From Cryptomeria japonica (taxonomy: Eukaryota; Streptophyta; Pinopsida; Cupressales; Cupressaceae): a stretch of 64,000 nucleotides of DNA. Below are positions 23,414 to 35,928 of this stretch, in pieces. Location of the stretch: NCBI RefSeq assembly GCF_030272615.1, contig NC_081415.1:370077667-370141666 (forward strand). The letters run 5' to 3'. The stretch's first letter is position 1, and each line of letters begins with the position of its first letter. A program made the translations under genes and the position numbers. Under the pieces are notes generated by a model. It was given only the letters and a program-made list of their open reading frames with translations, searched no databases and was not told the origin of the DNA.

Positions 23414-26400
23414 TGAAATGTCCCCCTTAGTTTTTTTAAATTTTCAACACAATAATTTCACCCATTAGCATTAGCAATATTAAATATTGAGAGCAATACA
23501 TATTAGTGGTTAGACCAACCACTTCCACTTTTCAGTAGTGTAAAGAAATGCTATAAATTAACAACTACTTGGTGGTATAACCAACCAATTATAAATTCAA
23601 GAAAATTAAAATTGAATAAACACAATCACTCAACCACTTATTCAGTGGGAGGAATGAAAATAACAAACTATCACTCAACCACTTATTCAATGGGAGGATA
23701 GGAGTACAAAATGAAATAGAGATAGGCGATGAAGCCAACCTCTTCCACTTATGCAGTGGGTAATACAAGGAAGTATAATACAATATGAAAATGGACTGTT
23801 TCAGTACCACTAAATACAGTCTTACAATAAGCAAACTCTGCAAGATATTATCAATACATTAAAGATCCAACCTCTGATGGATATAAGAAATTACTCCAAG
23901 AAGCCACAAACAAGAATACTGGAAAAAATAAGCCAAAAAGAATACTTTGCCAAATCCGATATAGCATATCACCATTACCAAAAATCAGACCATTACACTG
24001 TGAAGCCCATATCTTCATCAAAAAACCTCCGAATGAGCTCTAGTGAATTGGAGATGAATCACAAGAGCTAGGAGGCCAAGGAGGGAGAAGGAAACATGCC
24101 ACCAAAGGGGTCTCAACAAGGGCACACTCTCCAAAATAGAAAATTGAACTAGGGAAAACATCAACAAGTTCAATTGGAAATATGAAATCAACCACTCCAC
24201 AAAAATCCACCAAAGTCTGAGCAAATGTGTTCCAAGAGCATATGAAACTTTTGAATCCGTATCCACAAAGTTTGAATGACATTCTCCAACCAGAATGATC
24301 AGAAAAGCGGATTAGCTGTAGGGTTTCTTCACCAAATTATCACACCAAACTTTTTGAAATCAACTGGTAATCTCTAAATGAGATCACTCTATCAGCTAGG
24401 AGTTATCTTTCAAACTTAGAACTGAAGATGATCTAGGAGGGCACACAACCCCAAAGCCAAGATGATGTAGAGGGATATGGGATGTTCAATCACTTTCTTT
24501 GGTTTTTGCTCAATAAGGGTTTCCACTAGGTGTCAGCCAATGGACCAATGTCCTTAACATTCCCAAGGTTATTAGAGTCTACCTTAGATCCTTCCCAAGG
24601 ATGTCTCCACTCAGGACAACTCACAATTGACAAGGAGTCTCCTACTCCTTAGGTTCCAACCCTTCAACCAAAGTCACCTAACAACCCCACACCCCAAGCA
24701 TTAGGATATTTACTCACAAGGTGGAATTTAGCCTATGTGAATGTTCAAACATGTGTTATATGACATTTTCATAGATTTCAACCCCTCAAATGGGTGTTTA
24801 TTAGCCTCTTGTGTTGTTTCCCCTATTAGACCTAAGAAATAGGGCTACAAGCAATTAGCCCTCCAATTGGAATTTTCCTAATTTCTCTCACAATATACCT
24901 AAACAACCCCTTTATTAAATTAGATATTTGGATACCCTTTTGGGCCTTCTACAATATTACAAACTTTTGCATTTGGGTTTTGAGTACGGATGGTCAAACG
25001 CTACTGACCCTATTTTGCCTCTTCTAGCCAGTATTGCGGTTTAAGCTCACAAAAACTTCACTAGTCAATAAGGAATGCAATAATTACACTTGCCAAAGGT
25101 CTACACCTACCCAAGATTCCTTCACATGCCTATCTTGACCATCCACCAATCTGTTGTTCAGGTTTTCTATCTCCTTTTTCTACTGCTCAGGCTTGCCACA
25201 TAACCGATGTCAAGCCTAGGGCCTCATCTTAGGATAGTCAAATGACACCTCATGTCTTAAAAACCATTAGGAAAATTAATAAACATTCCAAATCAACATA
25301 CTCCTAGGTTTCAGATTGATCCCATAGAGAGATGTTGATTTGTGCCCCTATTAGCATTCAAACCCTTGGTTTAAGGGTTTTAGCAGACCAGTGGGATTGG
25401 AAATTCTCTTTCTTTCAAGCCCGAATGTTTCAAGGCCTCAAATAAACTCCAATTGATTTTTAAACTTCTTCTACAACTTTGAAAATCCTCAATTCATGTC
25501 CACCAATCGTTAGGAATCATGCAAGAACTGGAATTCAAGGAAAATGCAGAAAAAACTCAATAACCGCTTTGTTTGAAGACAAAGATTTCATTCAAAATTT
25601 ACTTCTCTAAATTATCTAACTAGAAGGCATCATTCCTCCAGGCTTATTTCATGCTAAGGAACTCCTTCAACTTCCTCAACACATACAAGCAACCAACCAA
25701 CTATTGGAGTAACCACATTTGAAAATGTTGCAAAAAAGTTGTTTGACAACAATTGCAACTTTTGACAACTTTTTACAAATTGATCTTGCCTTCACACCAA
25801 AGGTCAAGAATGAACATACTACATAGTGTAGACCCCTAAATAAAAAAAATACCTATAGAATTCCCATACAAGGCCTTTGACCAAGTTGACACACTTTGGA
25901 GCCTTAGGGCTTATTACATTGTCTAGGCCTAATCAATAAGCCTTCAAACACACACACACACACATATTCTATCCCCAATACAACCATGAATCAAAATGAT
26001 GTGGACACATGTCTTGGTTCTCCTACACCACAAGACTTTGAAATCAATTCAGCAACACTTCGTTATTAAACATTCCTGGATACCAAAAACAAGAGCCCAA
26101 CACTCTTATTTATAGACTCTATGTCTCCAAATTCAAATTTTACATTCCCTCCAAATGGATGCCAAACCCAAATGCATATTCACTTCACATTATTTTAAAG
26201 TTACATTTCATTTCCCTTCCTTTCCAAGTTGACCTTCACATAGAAGAAAATATACTTTATAAAAATGAACAAAATAATAATGTGGCACCCAAGGTAGATA
26301 AGTGAAATATATTATAAAATTAACTTGTTTCTCCATAAGGCATCCATCTTGCCTTAATAATATTTCACTTTATAAAATATTTTCCCTCAACAATAAATCG

Positions 26401-27069
26401 CCCAAACCTTATGATATAAAATAATACATTTTCACCTCAAGTCGTCCCCTTAAGTTGTAACCAAAATACATGTCATATGCCTAGCCCAAGGGGGGAATTA
26501 AAAAATATTAAAAATACTTTTTCCATGAGCTGAACATCTGCCAAAGTGAGCTGAAGGCCCAAAAATATTGAAAACTGCATTGCCAGAAATATCCTTTGAA
26601 CTGGACCACCGAAACTTACCAAAAATAGCACTACCAAAAATAACACTTACTAAAAATAGTAAGTGTGTCCAAATGTATTTTAATCACATTCTGAGAAACC
26701 ATCACAACTTACTAGACATAGTAAGTCCGAAAAAGTCTTTGGATTCATTTTCATGTCACACCATCACGAGGCTCTCTGAAAACCTAAAAAAAGCCAGAAA
26801 ATAAGCTGTCCTCACCCCCACTTACTAAAAATAGTAAGTTCAAAAAATCCCTTGAATTCAGTTTCATGTCACACCATCACGAAACTCTCTAAAACCCCAA
26901 AATGAATCCAGAAACAAAACTATAAAATTCTGACATGCCAGCCACCAGAATTGCCAAAGCATTCTCCTAGAAAAAAGGATACCCTAATTTCTGCCTCTAA
27001 TTAACTAACGAGTCTCCAAATTGGCCAATAGTCCCCAAAACAAACTAGAGCAGAAAAGGGGACATTATA
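23414..27069 (-). repeat. 3' LTR of the LARD-like element (full length)
   Basis: 3,656 bp, no convincing coding content. The right part (U3 on the minus strand) carries three palindromes of ACTTACTA-loop-TAGTAAGT. A CA run is at 25952-25965. On the minus strand, Leu/Phe-rich short ORFs here have no family signal. Confidence 0.85.
26644..26839. repeat. three palindromic hairpin motifs in the LARD-like LTR
   Basis: Perfect 8-9-bp arms ACTTACTA/TAGTAAGT with 4-base loops are at 26644-26665, 26707-26726 and 26820-26839. The flanking sequence (CATGTCACACCATCACGA) is also repeated after the second and third, so these sit in roughly 110-bp repeat units. Equivalents in the other LTR are at 52759-52778 and 52873-52892. 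Confidence 0.85.
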
Positions 27070-27086
27070 GTCTGCCCTTCCCAAAA
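27070..27086 (-). promoter_or_regulatory. polypurine tract of the LARD-like element
   Basis: On the minus strand TTTTGGGAAGGGCAGAC directly precedes the 3' LTR. It is purine-rich but imperfect. Confidence 0.6.
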
Positions 27087-27095
27087 TTGCTTCTC

Positions 27096-29229
27096 CTAAA
27101 GCAATGGCACCACAACTCCAATTTTTTTTAAAGTGATCCACACCGAAGCAAGTACAATCCTAGGGTCCCATGTTTGTTTGAGGAAGAACCCACCATGTTG
27201 ATGTTGCACCACTCTGATCACATCAGTGAAAACATCATGCCAAAACTGCACTAACCTCCCTTGTAACTCTAAAATGTTACCATCCATAATACTCAAACTG
27301 AAAAAATCTTGAAGCACTGAAATCAATATCATGCAACATCTCAGCCCATAAAGCTCCGAGTAATCAATATTAATAATGCCACTATCTATCACAAGCTTGG
27401 GCAATAAGAAATAAAGCCTACTCAACTCACAATCAAACTCCACAGCAAATCTCCCCAAGGTGCCAAGCAGAGCCATGACTATAAATGTGACTTCTCCAAA
27501 TCTCCCTACAAGGAGGAAAACAATCCTTTGTAGGAGCTCAACAAACTCATTCTCATAACTCCATGTGAATCTACTAGGCCTCAATTGAATTATTCTAATA
27601 CAACCATGGAGACTTATGAAAACTCTTACATTTCCCACTCCAAGCACCTCAGAATGGTGAACCAAGGAAAGCAAAGGTTCGTTGTCCCAACCATAAGAAG
27701 AAGAGAGGGCATATAGATAACGACAAGTTAGAGTTTGAACACTTCCCATATTATGGATATTGATTGACCCAACTCACCATACCTCTCATTTAAGACCATA
27801 AACCCATCCTTTTAGGAGACTGTGAAGTCTAAAAAAGAGTACACTAGAAACCCACCCAGTCTGAAATGATTAACTTGAGATTTTATTTTAGGAAAATCAG
27901 CATCCAAGAGGATGAACAGTTGCTGCAACACAGGAAATCATCATTCAAAACAACAAATCTACTTATGTCCAAGGCTGGAAATATCCTCTCTAGTGACTCC
28001 AACTCCACATAGAACCATAATTTTCTTAGAATGTCTTCCCAATCCACTAGTTGATGAGTAAAAGGAACCATCAAACACATCTGCTAATCAGAATGTGAAC
28101 TCATGTGTAAGCTGATCAGATTATGGACAGTAGTGCTAATGCTCATTGTCACAACTCCAAGGCTCTTTGAAATATGAGCCATAGAATGAAGAAGTTCACT
28201 ATCTTGGACCAACTTTGGAGCTAAACTATTAAAGTTTACAACACAAACCTTTAAAAAGAGAACTCCTAGAGTTTGGAAGGTCTGAAATAAACAATAAGTA
28301 TTGTTGTAAAAGATTGAAATCAATAAAATGTAATCTAATTGAAGTTCTCTACATAGAGGAAAACAATAGTATCAATGAAATTTCCAAGTATAAGCATGAA
28401 ATTTGAGCATTCCAATGCTAAAAAATAAATCAAAAGTGGCTGGAAAACACCTCCAAGCAATCTCCAATTGAAAACCATTACTTGCATGACCAAAGAAATT
28501 GAACCAACACACTTGAATAAAAGCAAACCATAAAGTGAAATGACTAATCTGTAACTAATCAACAAGCCTAAATCTGAAAATTTGATCCATTCTTTTCCAA
28601 AGAAGATGCCCAAGAGTATACATTTGATTAATGCTCCAATTTTGAAATGATATCTCATGGTTGCAAATTGTACCTAGGTCCCAAAATTTGCAATGTGATC
28701 TACCCTCATCACTGAAGTAAAAAGGAACTCCCACATCAAACTTGAAAAGTGGATTTACAAATGTCCAATCAACACCTATATCAAACAATGTGTTATCAAC
28801 TTGTTGATTACTACCATAGTCATGCTCCACCCAAACATTTTGCTGCTCCAAAATCACTTTTTCTGATCTTAGGGGACAAAGAGCAAGATCATACTCCTCC
28901 TGAATGCAATCTAGCTCCTCCATTACCTGATTGATCTCCTTGGCCATTTATCTATTTTATTTCTCTCTTATATGTTTGGCCTTATAGAGCCGATCCTTTG
29001 CTTCAAGAAGTGTCTCCTAGACACTTTTGAAAGCAAGCCTAGTGGAATTAGGCTCAATGGTGCTCTCACTAACCTGTCCCCTCAATCACTTATTCAAAGG
29101 AAAAGTCTCATATGCAAACTTGGTGGCAACATCTCTATCATGCATCATGTGTAAGAAAACCAATTTTATTCCTTCCATTGTGTTCTTGATCATGTGCAAA
29201 TCAACAAGGGAAACAATTTGTTCATATTG
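27096..29229 (-). pseudogene. LARD-like element ORF, downstream part: coiled coil and unknown domain
   Basis: Immediately after the copia insertion point the minus strand reads SEQYEQIVSLVDLHMIKNTM and continues with stops as a charged helical region (ETLLEAKDRLYKAKHIREK). It leads into the open block 28555-28947 (MAKEINQVMEELDCIQEEYD...). That block has NTLFDIGVDWTFVNPLFKFD, echoing the NPLFE repeats of the upstream part. Further left, blocks 28335-28658, 28084-28323, 27883-28080 and 27096-27749 are Leu/Phe-rich and look poorly constrained. No retroviral or host domain recognised. If one protein, it exceeded 600 residues. Function unknown. Confidence 0.4.
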
Positions 29230-29234
29230 CTCTC

Positions 29235-30549
29235 TGTTGGTAGCAACAATGCAGGAAAACTAAGAGGGAGGGTGAATTAGTTTTCACCAAAGTTAGAAAA
29301 ATTAATCTCAACTTTAAATTTGATCAAGAACAAAAGAAAAGATAAACACCGCATCAACAACACACATAACACATGGATTTTTGATGTGGAAAACCCGGTC
29401 AAGGGAAAAATCATGGTGGGAGCCTACCCACAATATGATGATACTCTGTAGTAGTATGCATAAATATTATATTGGGGAATGCACATGCATTTAGGCACAC
29501 TTCCTAGAGCTCACTTCTAAAAAAAACAAAAGGCTACAACCCTGGGAAGGCTTAGTACATTACAAAGATTGGACAACAATCCAGTTTATAGGAACTGAAA
29601 GAATAACATCTCTAAATGCCTGATCACGGTTCCGGTTAAGCACACTGTTTGCACAAAAACACCTCTACTCTTCTCCACTATCGAAGGATAAATTCACTTG
29701 TTCTCTCATACAATACTCTCACAGATCATAGATTCAACCACAGACACACATCTTACATGATTACAACACTTATTTATACAAATCATGAACCTTAACCTTA
29801 AGGTCAGCTCAACACATAAGACCTAATTACAAAATTACATCACATGATACATAAATCGATAATCAGACCAATACAATGTCGGCAAAGACATAGCATGGAC
29901 CCAAATCAAATCCTCAAACACACAACACCACCAAATAATTTGCCAAGATCATCTGCAATATGTTAAACCATTGAATATGTTGCATAACACAAATAATACC
30001 ACCAGACCAATAAAATATTCAAAAACATGCACCATGATTAACGCAGACCATGAAAAATGAATAGAACACGATCAGAGAACATCAACAAGCAACATGAATT
30101 CCACTACAATAACCACAACTCAAATAACAAGAATCATCATTATTTCATCACCAAAGCTCAAGAACACCAATTGACAAACTGAAAGATATGCTTGTGAAGT
30201 TCCAAATCATGAACCATCTAAACTGAGGATACACATGAATGTCCAAAACACTATCTAAAATGTGTACAACATAAGGAATCAATTCCAAAGCAATACCATC
30301 TAGAAATCACAACTCTGCAATATAGAACCAAAAAAAAAACCAGCCATCACACCAGATCGCATAACTTGATCAAATTATCTTTCGAAACACTAAAACTCAT
30401 ACTGAATCAACTAGAGATAACTATCTTGAAACCCATTAATCCACATCAACACATCTGCAATAGATCACCCAAACCAACTATTCTACAACAAACAAATTCT
30501 TTGCAATATAAGAATATGTTGACATCAATGATAACAATACATTCCAACA
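29235..30549 (-). repeat. 3' LTR of the copia element, first part
   Basis: 1,315 bp collinear with the right LTR. The Tat insertion separates it from its last 16 bases at 43342-43357. The segment AAAACCCGGTCAAGGGAAAA followed by ATCATGGTGGG is the usual copia LTR signature around the R region. The long stretch to 30549 is otherwise non-coding. Confidence 0.92.
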
Positions 30550-32210
30550 TGTAGCGTCGTAAATTGTATGCACATGCTAAAGCAGTACAATTTCACACCT
30601 AGTTTAGCACCCGCCTTGGCACATTTTGCATTTTGCATTGCATTTCCCCTTTAGCACTTAATTAATCAAATTAATTAGGTCTAAGGTCCTATTTCATTGT
30701 CCTCCACATCATAAAGTTGGGCCCTTTCATTAAAGTGTGCCCCTTTCATTTTATTCCTCCAATACATGATTTAATCAAAAACCCTAATTAAGTCCTATTT
30801 TGAACTTGGGGGCTTGATTTCGGGGGTCAAAACATCTCGAAATCACCTGTAACTTCAGGATTCTCTCTAAAATCATCGTACCCGATGGCCCTGAAAATTT
30901 GGTGAAAAGTTGTCAGGACCATGGCGCCCGGAGTGCACACGGTCCCGGACATTTTTCCCGAAAGTTTAGGAGCGCGATCCAATCATAAAATAAAGCTTAA
31001 CCCCAAGAAATTGGCAGGAGATTCAATCTCTAGGTTGGCCAAAAGTTGAAATTAAGACCTAGGGTTTCATATATAAGGGCTCTCTTTCTTCATTTGAAAG
31101 GATCTGGATTTTGGTTTCAGGGACCTTCTATGCAGCGAAAGAGCGGATCTTTGAAGACTTCAACAACATTCAACATCCATCTATCAAGCATTCATTAATT
31201 TCATTCATCCATTTAGGGCTTTGAAGACATTGAAGAGCAATAAGGGATCACCGACTGAAAATTGGCTTGTACCCCTCCCTTGGGGTTGGGTATGATTTCA
31301 TGTTGTTTTCATGTCTTTGCATAAGCCTCATTATATCACTTGTATTCATGCTTTAGATCTCTTTACATCTTGATTTGGAGCATTTACATTATCATTTATA
31401 AGCAATTAGGGTTTACTTTCTAGGTTGCTCTAGTTTGCTTACTTGCATTTTAGGATCTTGCACACACACAAGGTCTGCACACACATTACTTTTACAATAC
31501 AATTTGGCTATTCATGGAGGTGGAAATCACCAAAGTGGGGGTTTGACTAAGGCAAAACCCTATATAGCCGCCCAAAACACCTTTTCAGATATAAGTGCAG
31601 ATTTTGGGATTCCGACGACGCCGCAAGTTGCAGATCCGGAAGAAGCAGATGGAGACTGAACCATACACCAGATTTCAGAGCAAAAGACCAGGACAGGGGT
31701 GTGGGGCACCGTGGTTCTGCCAGGATAGGGGCGCTAGGCACCCTGGTCCCTGGGACAGGGGCGCTGGGCGCCCTGGTCCTTCTGTTAGACAACATTTCTG
31801 ACAGTTTTCCAGGTTGCAAAATAGCAGTTTCAGGTGCAGTTTCGGGAGCAGAATCAGGACAGTGGCGCCCACACCCTTGTCTTGAACATTTTCACTCAGA
31901 TTTTAACTTTGGGTATGCATCTACATTCTTGTCTTGTCCTTGTGTTTGCAGCTTTTCATTATTTAACTTCAATTCTGCAATTTTGTTATTAGTTCATACT
32001 TGCACTTTGAGGTTAGGAATTGAACTTGCATCATTTTATCTTTCAATTACAACAAAGGAATAGAAACCCTAATAGGTAGCTCGTGGCTCTCTCTTTCACA
32101 AAAATAAGTAGCCAATTGTGTGATACCTCTAGGCTCTTTCGTATTCCGCAATGTGTGTCAAAAGGTAGGATTAGGACATGTTAACCTAGTCTCGCTTTTT
32201 CCCCTACACA
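30550..32210 (+). repeat. 5' LTR of the Tat element
   Basis: Starts TGTAGCGTCG and ends CCCCTACACA. A TATATAAGG box at about 31069-31077 is the likely promoter. A segment at 31690-31780 repeats a motif rich in GGGGCGC, GGCACC and CCTGGTCC, and produces accidental ORFs on both strands. Confidence 0.95.
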
Positions 32211-32388
32211 TTTTGGTGAACCCGACGTGAATCTTATTATTGCTTTCTCTTGCATTGCATTTGTTCGATCTAGATCTAGATTTAGTGTGTTTCATTTAAG
32301 TCCATTTTCAAAAAAAAAAAAAAAAGAAGAAAAGAAAAAAAAAGAGTGTGCATTGTGTGTTTAAATTTTATGCAACTTTTATTTCAAA
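32211..32388 (+). other. short leader with primer binding site and A-rich tract
   Basis: The primer site TGGTGAACCCGACGTGAA is at 32214-32231. An A-rich tract (32311-32345) lies about 45 bases before the first ATG. The leader of 178 bp is far shorter than the 2.4-kb leader of the Tat element at 56196. Confidence 0.85.
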
Positions 32389-34581
32389 ATGTCAGATTTT
32401 TATTTACAAGATGTTCATGTTTATGATGATGTATGCAATTATGTCGATTATGAGTATAGCCAAGATGAATTAGATGAAGCTTTAGATGAGTTTTTGAATC
32501 CTAAAGATGCCAAACCTTCATTTTACCAAAGACTCATAAACCTTGTTACTATGCCATTTCGTTGTGATGAGAAAGATAAGTCGAATGGTTCCTCTCAAGG
32601 GTACATTCCTATTAACTCTTCCACTGAATCTAGTAACATGGTTGTTTTCAATAATCCCCTCTATGAGGAGATGTCTCCTTTTGAATCAAAAGATAAACCT
32701 TTTCATCGATATGATCATGCTTTGTTGGATGATGCTCTTGATGACTTTGTGGCTTTGTCGAAATCTTTAAACAAGAACAAAACTTCTAAATTAGTTAACA
32801 TGATAAACCTAAAAGAACATAATAAGCCTCTCTTTGAAGTCCAAGGTTCTTGTCCTTCTCCCACCTTTCAAGTTCCTAAATCACCTCTCCTTACTGTCCA
32901 AGTAGGGTATGCTCATGATTCCTTTCTTACTCCGAATAAACCTATCATCACTGTGCAAGGAAGAAAACCTATAAGTCCTTATAGTTACGCCAAGCAATTA
33001 ACTAGAGAGAGTTATCATGCAGTTGCCCATACTTATCACACTAGAAATAATAGGCAGCCTAATCCTCCTCTTGTTACTCTAGTTTCTCTTCCTAATCCTC
33101 AACCAATTCTTCCGCAAGCTCCACGTATTTCACAAGTTCTTGGTAAGGAATATGATCTCATAGAACAACTTAAAACTACCCCTGCTAAGATATCCCTTTG
33201 GGATTTGATTCAAACTTCTTCCGTTCATCATGAAGTGTTACAAGATGCCTTGAAAGATTTGAATGTTCCTCCACCGAATACATCTAGTAATATAGTATCT
33301 TTGGTTAACTCTGCGATGAATCCTAAAGCTCAAATTGTGTTTACTCAAGATGAGTTGCCTACTAGTGAAATTCAACATCAATATGATCCCTTGATGATTG
33401 TGGTTATCATAAAGGATACTGCTATAAGACGAACACTAGTAGATAATGGCTCTAGCCTTAATGTGTGTAGCATTAATCTATTGCATAAGATGAATGTGGA
33501 TACATCCCTTATTGAGCCTGACTCTCGTCCCATTCGAGGCTTTGACAATGTGGCTAAGTCTTCATTGGGTATTATCACCTTACCCCTCACAGTGGCGCCT
33601 GTTACTTTGCCTACTCCTATCCATGTTATGTCAGGAAATCTAACATACAACTTGCTATTAGGGAGACCTTGGATTCATAGTATGCAAGCTGTCCCCTCTA
33701 CATTGCATAGACAAGTTAAATTTATTTATAACAATAAGACATATACCATGATAGGTGATACTAATTTCCAAGCTTGTTTGCAAACATCTACTTCCAAAGG
33801 GAGTTCTTCTAAGCCTTCCTCGTCTGGTGATGACTCTTTAAACAATATACCTATCGATGAATCCTCGCTCTCTGATGATCAAAATTCTTTGGATGTGTCT
33901 GGAGCTCCTAAAGAAGATTCTTCTCGACTTGAATCTACACATGAGAAGGATTTTGATCCTGAGACGGTTCTCGCAGAAGGCGATTGGGGATCTCTTGATT
34001 TTAATCCCACCTTTGTAGGTGAATATAAGGTTCCTTCTAGAGAGCTTAAATTTGAAAAGAAGGAAGAAGCTAAAAATCAATCAATCTTACCTGAGCCTAT
34101 GAGCAATAATTTCGTGGCTGCTTCTCAAACTTCTTCTCCTCACACTTCTAATTCTGAAGAGTTTGACTCTTTGTCTTATGAAAAACCACCTTCTCTTTCT
34201 GAAATGGCTGATCATTATGGTCATGGTTTTCATATTCTAGCTAAGCATGGGTATCATGGATATGGTTGTGGTGCTCATGAACAAGGAATAAAGGTTCCTC
34301 TAGAGAATAATCTTTATGATATGGCCTTTGGACTTGGTTATAATCCTTGCAAGCACACTAAAGCTTTTAAGAGACCATGTATTAGTGTTAATGTTATTTC
34401 TACATCTCTACCAATGAGACACCTTGAGTATATTGATGGGAATCCTTCATGTGCCTATGCTTTGGATGTCTTTCCTACCGATGACGCTTTAGCTGAGTTT
34501 TTAGGAGCATATGATACTCTTCCTCGTTATCATCACAATAGGGGATTCCCTTATTGTTTGAACACTGAAGCCTATTTTTGA
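32389..34581 (+). pseudogene. pro: Tat element N-terminal ORF: unknown region, aspartic protease, G-patch-like tail
   Basis: 730 codons open. Residues 1-250 are acidic then Pro/Ser-rich and match nothing I know; no gag core and no CCHC knuckle is present. Residues ~255-310 (EYDLIEQLKTTPAKISLWDL) are the conserved pre-protease segment of Tat Gag-Pol. The protease spans about 335-445: active-site TLVDNGSSLNVC (Asp352) and later LTYNLLLGRPWIHSMQAVPS. Residues ~605-640 (HGFHILAKHGYHGYGCGAHE) resemble a G-patch. The stop at 34579-34581 (TGA) interrupts a frame that continues to RT, so this is one segment of a single original polyprotein. Confidence 0.85.
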
Positions 34582-34656
34582 AAAGAGACTGATAACGATG
34601 AGATTGTGAAAGAATTCCCTTAGTTAAATTATACTCCTCAACAAAATAATCTTCTT

Positions 34657-35898
34657 ATGAGTGACACCATTGATGTTAAGATGGATCCTTGCAATGAAGA
34701 AAAAGTTATTAAAATTGGAAAATGTTTGGGTGAAGAAGAACAAAAACAATATGCAGATTTATTGCATGAATTCCCTGAGATCTTTGCTTGGACATATTCT
34801 AACATGCCTGGTATAGATCCTAAGATTGTTACTCATAATATTGTCTTAGTTCCCGATGCTAAGCCTGTGAAACAAAAGATTCAAAAAATGAATCCTAAGG
34901 TAGCTTTGCTTGTTAAAGCTGAGATTGAAAAATTATTGGAGGTTGGATTTATCCACCCTATTGATTATTCCCCGTGGATTTCAAATATTGTCACTGTGGC
35001 TAAATCAGATAATAAAATAAGAATGTGTACTGACTTTCGAGATTTGAATAAAGCTTCTTTGAAAGATGATTTTCCCCTCCCAAACATTGACATGATAGTT
35101 GACTCTACAGCAGGACATGCTTTGTTATCCTTCATGGATGGTTTTTCAGGATACAATGAAATTTTCATTAATCCTCAAGATCAATTCAAAATTGCTTTCA
35201 CCACTCCTTGGGGTGCGTTTTGTTGGGTAATGATGCCTTTCAGACTTAAAAACGCCAACGCAACTTATCAACGAGCGATGACCCTTATCTTTCATGATTA
35301 CATGCATAAGATTTTAGAAGATTATGTTGATGATATTTTAGCCAAATCCATTCTTCATATAAATCATATTAAGATCCTTTGCCAAATATTTGAAAGAATT
35401 CATAAATATCACATGCGCTTGAATCCCCGAAAATGTGTTTTTGGTGTGGATAGTGGAAAACTATTAGGATTCATAGTTACGCATCGTGGGATTGAGGTGG
35501 ACACTAAGAAAATAGATGCTATTGTCAACGTGCCACCTCCTAAAAATGTGTCTCAACTCAAAAGCTTACAAGGAAAGATTCAAGCTATTCGTAGGTTTGT
35601 ATCTCAACTTGCGGATCGTACTTTTCCTTTTACTCAACTTCTCAAAAAGAATATCACCTTCCAATGGAACGAAGATTGTCAACAAGCATTTGAAGATTTA
35701 AAAGTATATTTGGCTAATCCTCCTATCCTTCAACCTGTCGAACCTTCTAAATCCTTTCTTCTTTATACAGCTGCTTCCTCTCATGCTCTCGTAGCATTAT
35801 TGGCACAACATGATAAAGATGGTAAGGAGTGTCCGGTTTATTATATAAGTCGTACCTTACTCGATTATGAGACCCGATATTCTGCGATAGAAAGATAA
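34657..35898 (+). pseudogene. rt: Tat element reverse transcriptase and first (inactive-type) RNase H
   Basis: 413 codons in the same frame as the preceding ORF. After an N-terminal segment (EIFAWTYSNMPGIDPKIVTH) typical of Tat elements, RT motifs follow: IRMCTDFRDLNKASLKDDFP, LSFMDGFSGYNEI, and EDYVDDILAKS with the catalytic YVDD near 35323-35334. The first RNase H begins FLLYTAASSHALVALLAQ, where the usual catalytic Asp is replaced, as is normal in Tat elements that carry a second RNase H. The terminal TAA (35896-35898) and a TAG at 35923-35925 stand where relatives read Gln (ERQCLALVFATQKLRHY). Confidence 0.93.
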
Positions 35899-35928
35899 TG
35901 CTTGGCCTTGGTGTTTGCGACTTAGAAA

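Noticed and set aside
23419-27064. LARD-like LTR limits at TGTCCCC...GGGGACA
   Set aside because: Those bases form an inverted repeat, but the primer site spacing and target duplications fit only if the LTR is extended by five bases on each side.
31547-32063. Overlapping 65-120-codon ORFs on both strands
   Set aside because: They lie in the Tat 5' LTR and recur in the 3' LTR (42561-43189) only because the LTRs are copies; GC-rich repeats keep several frames open.
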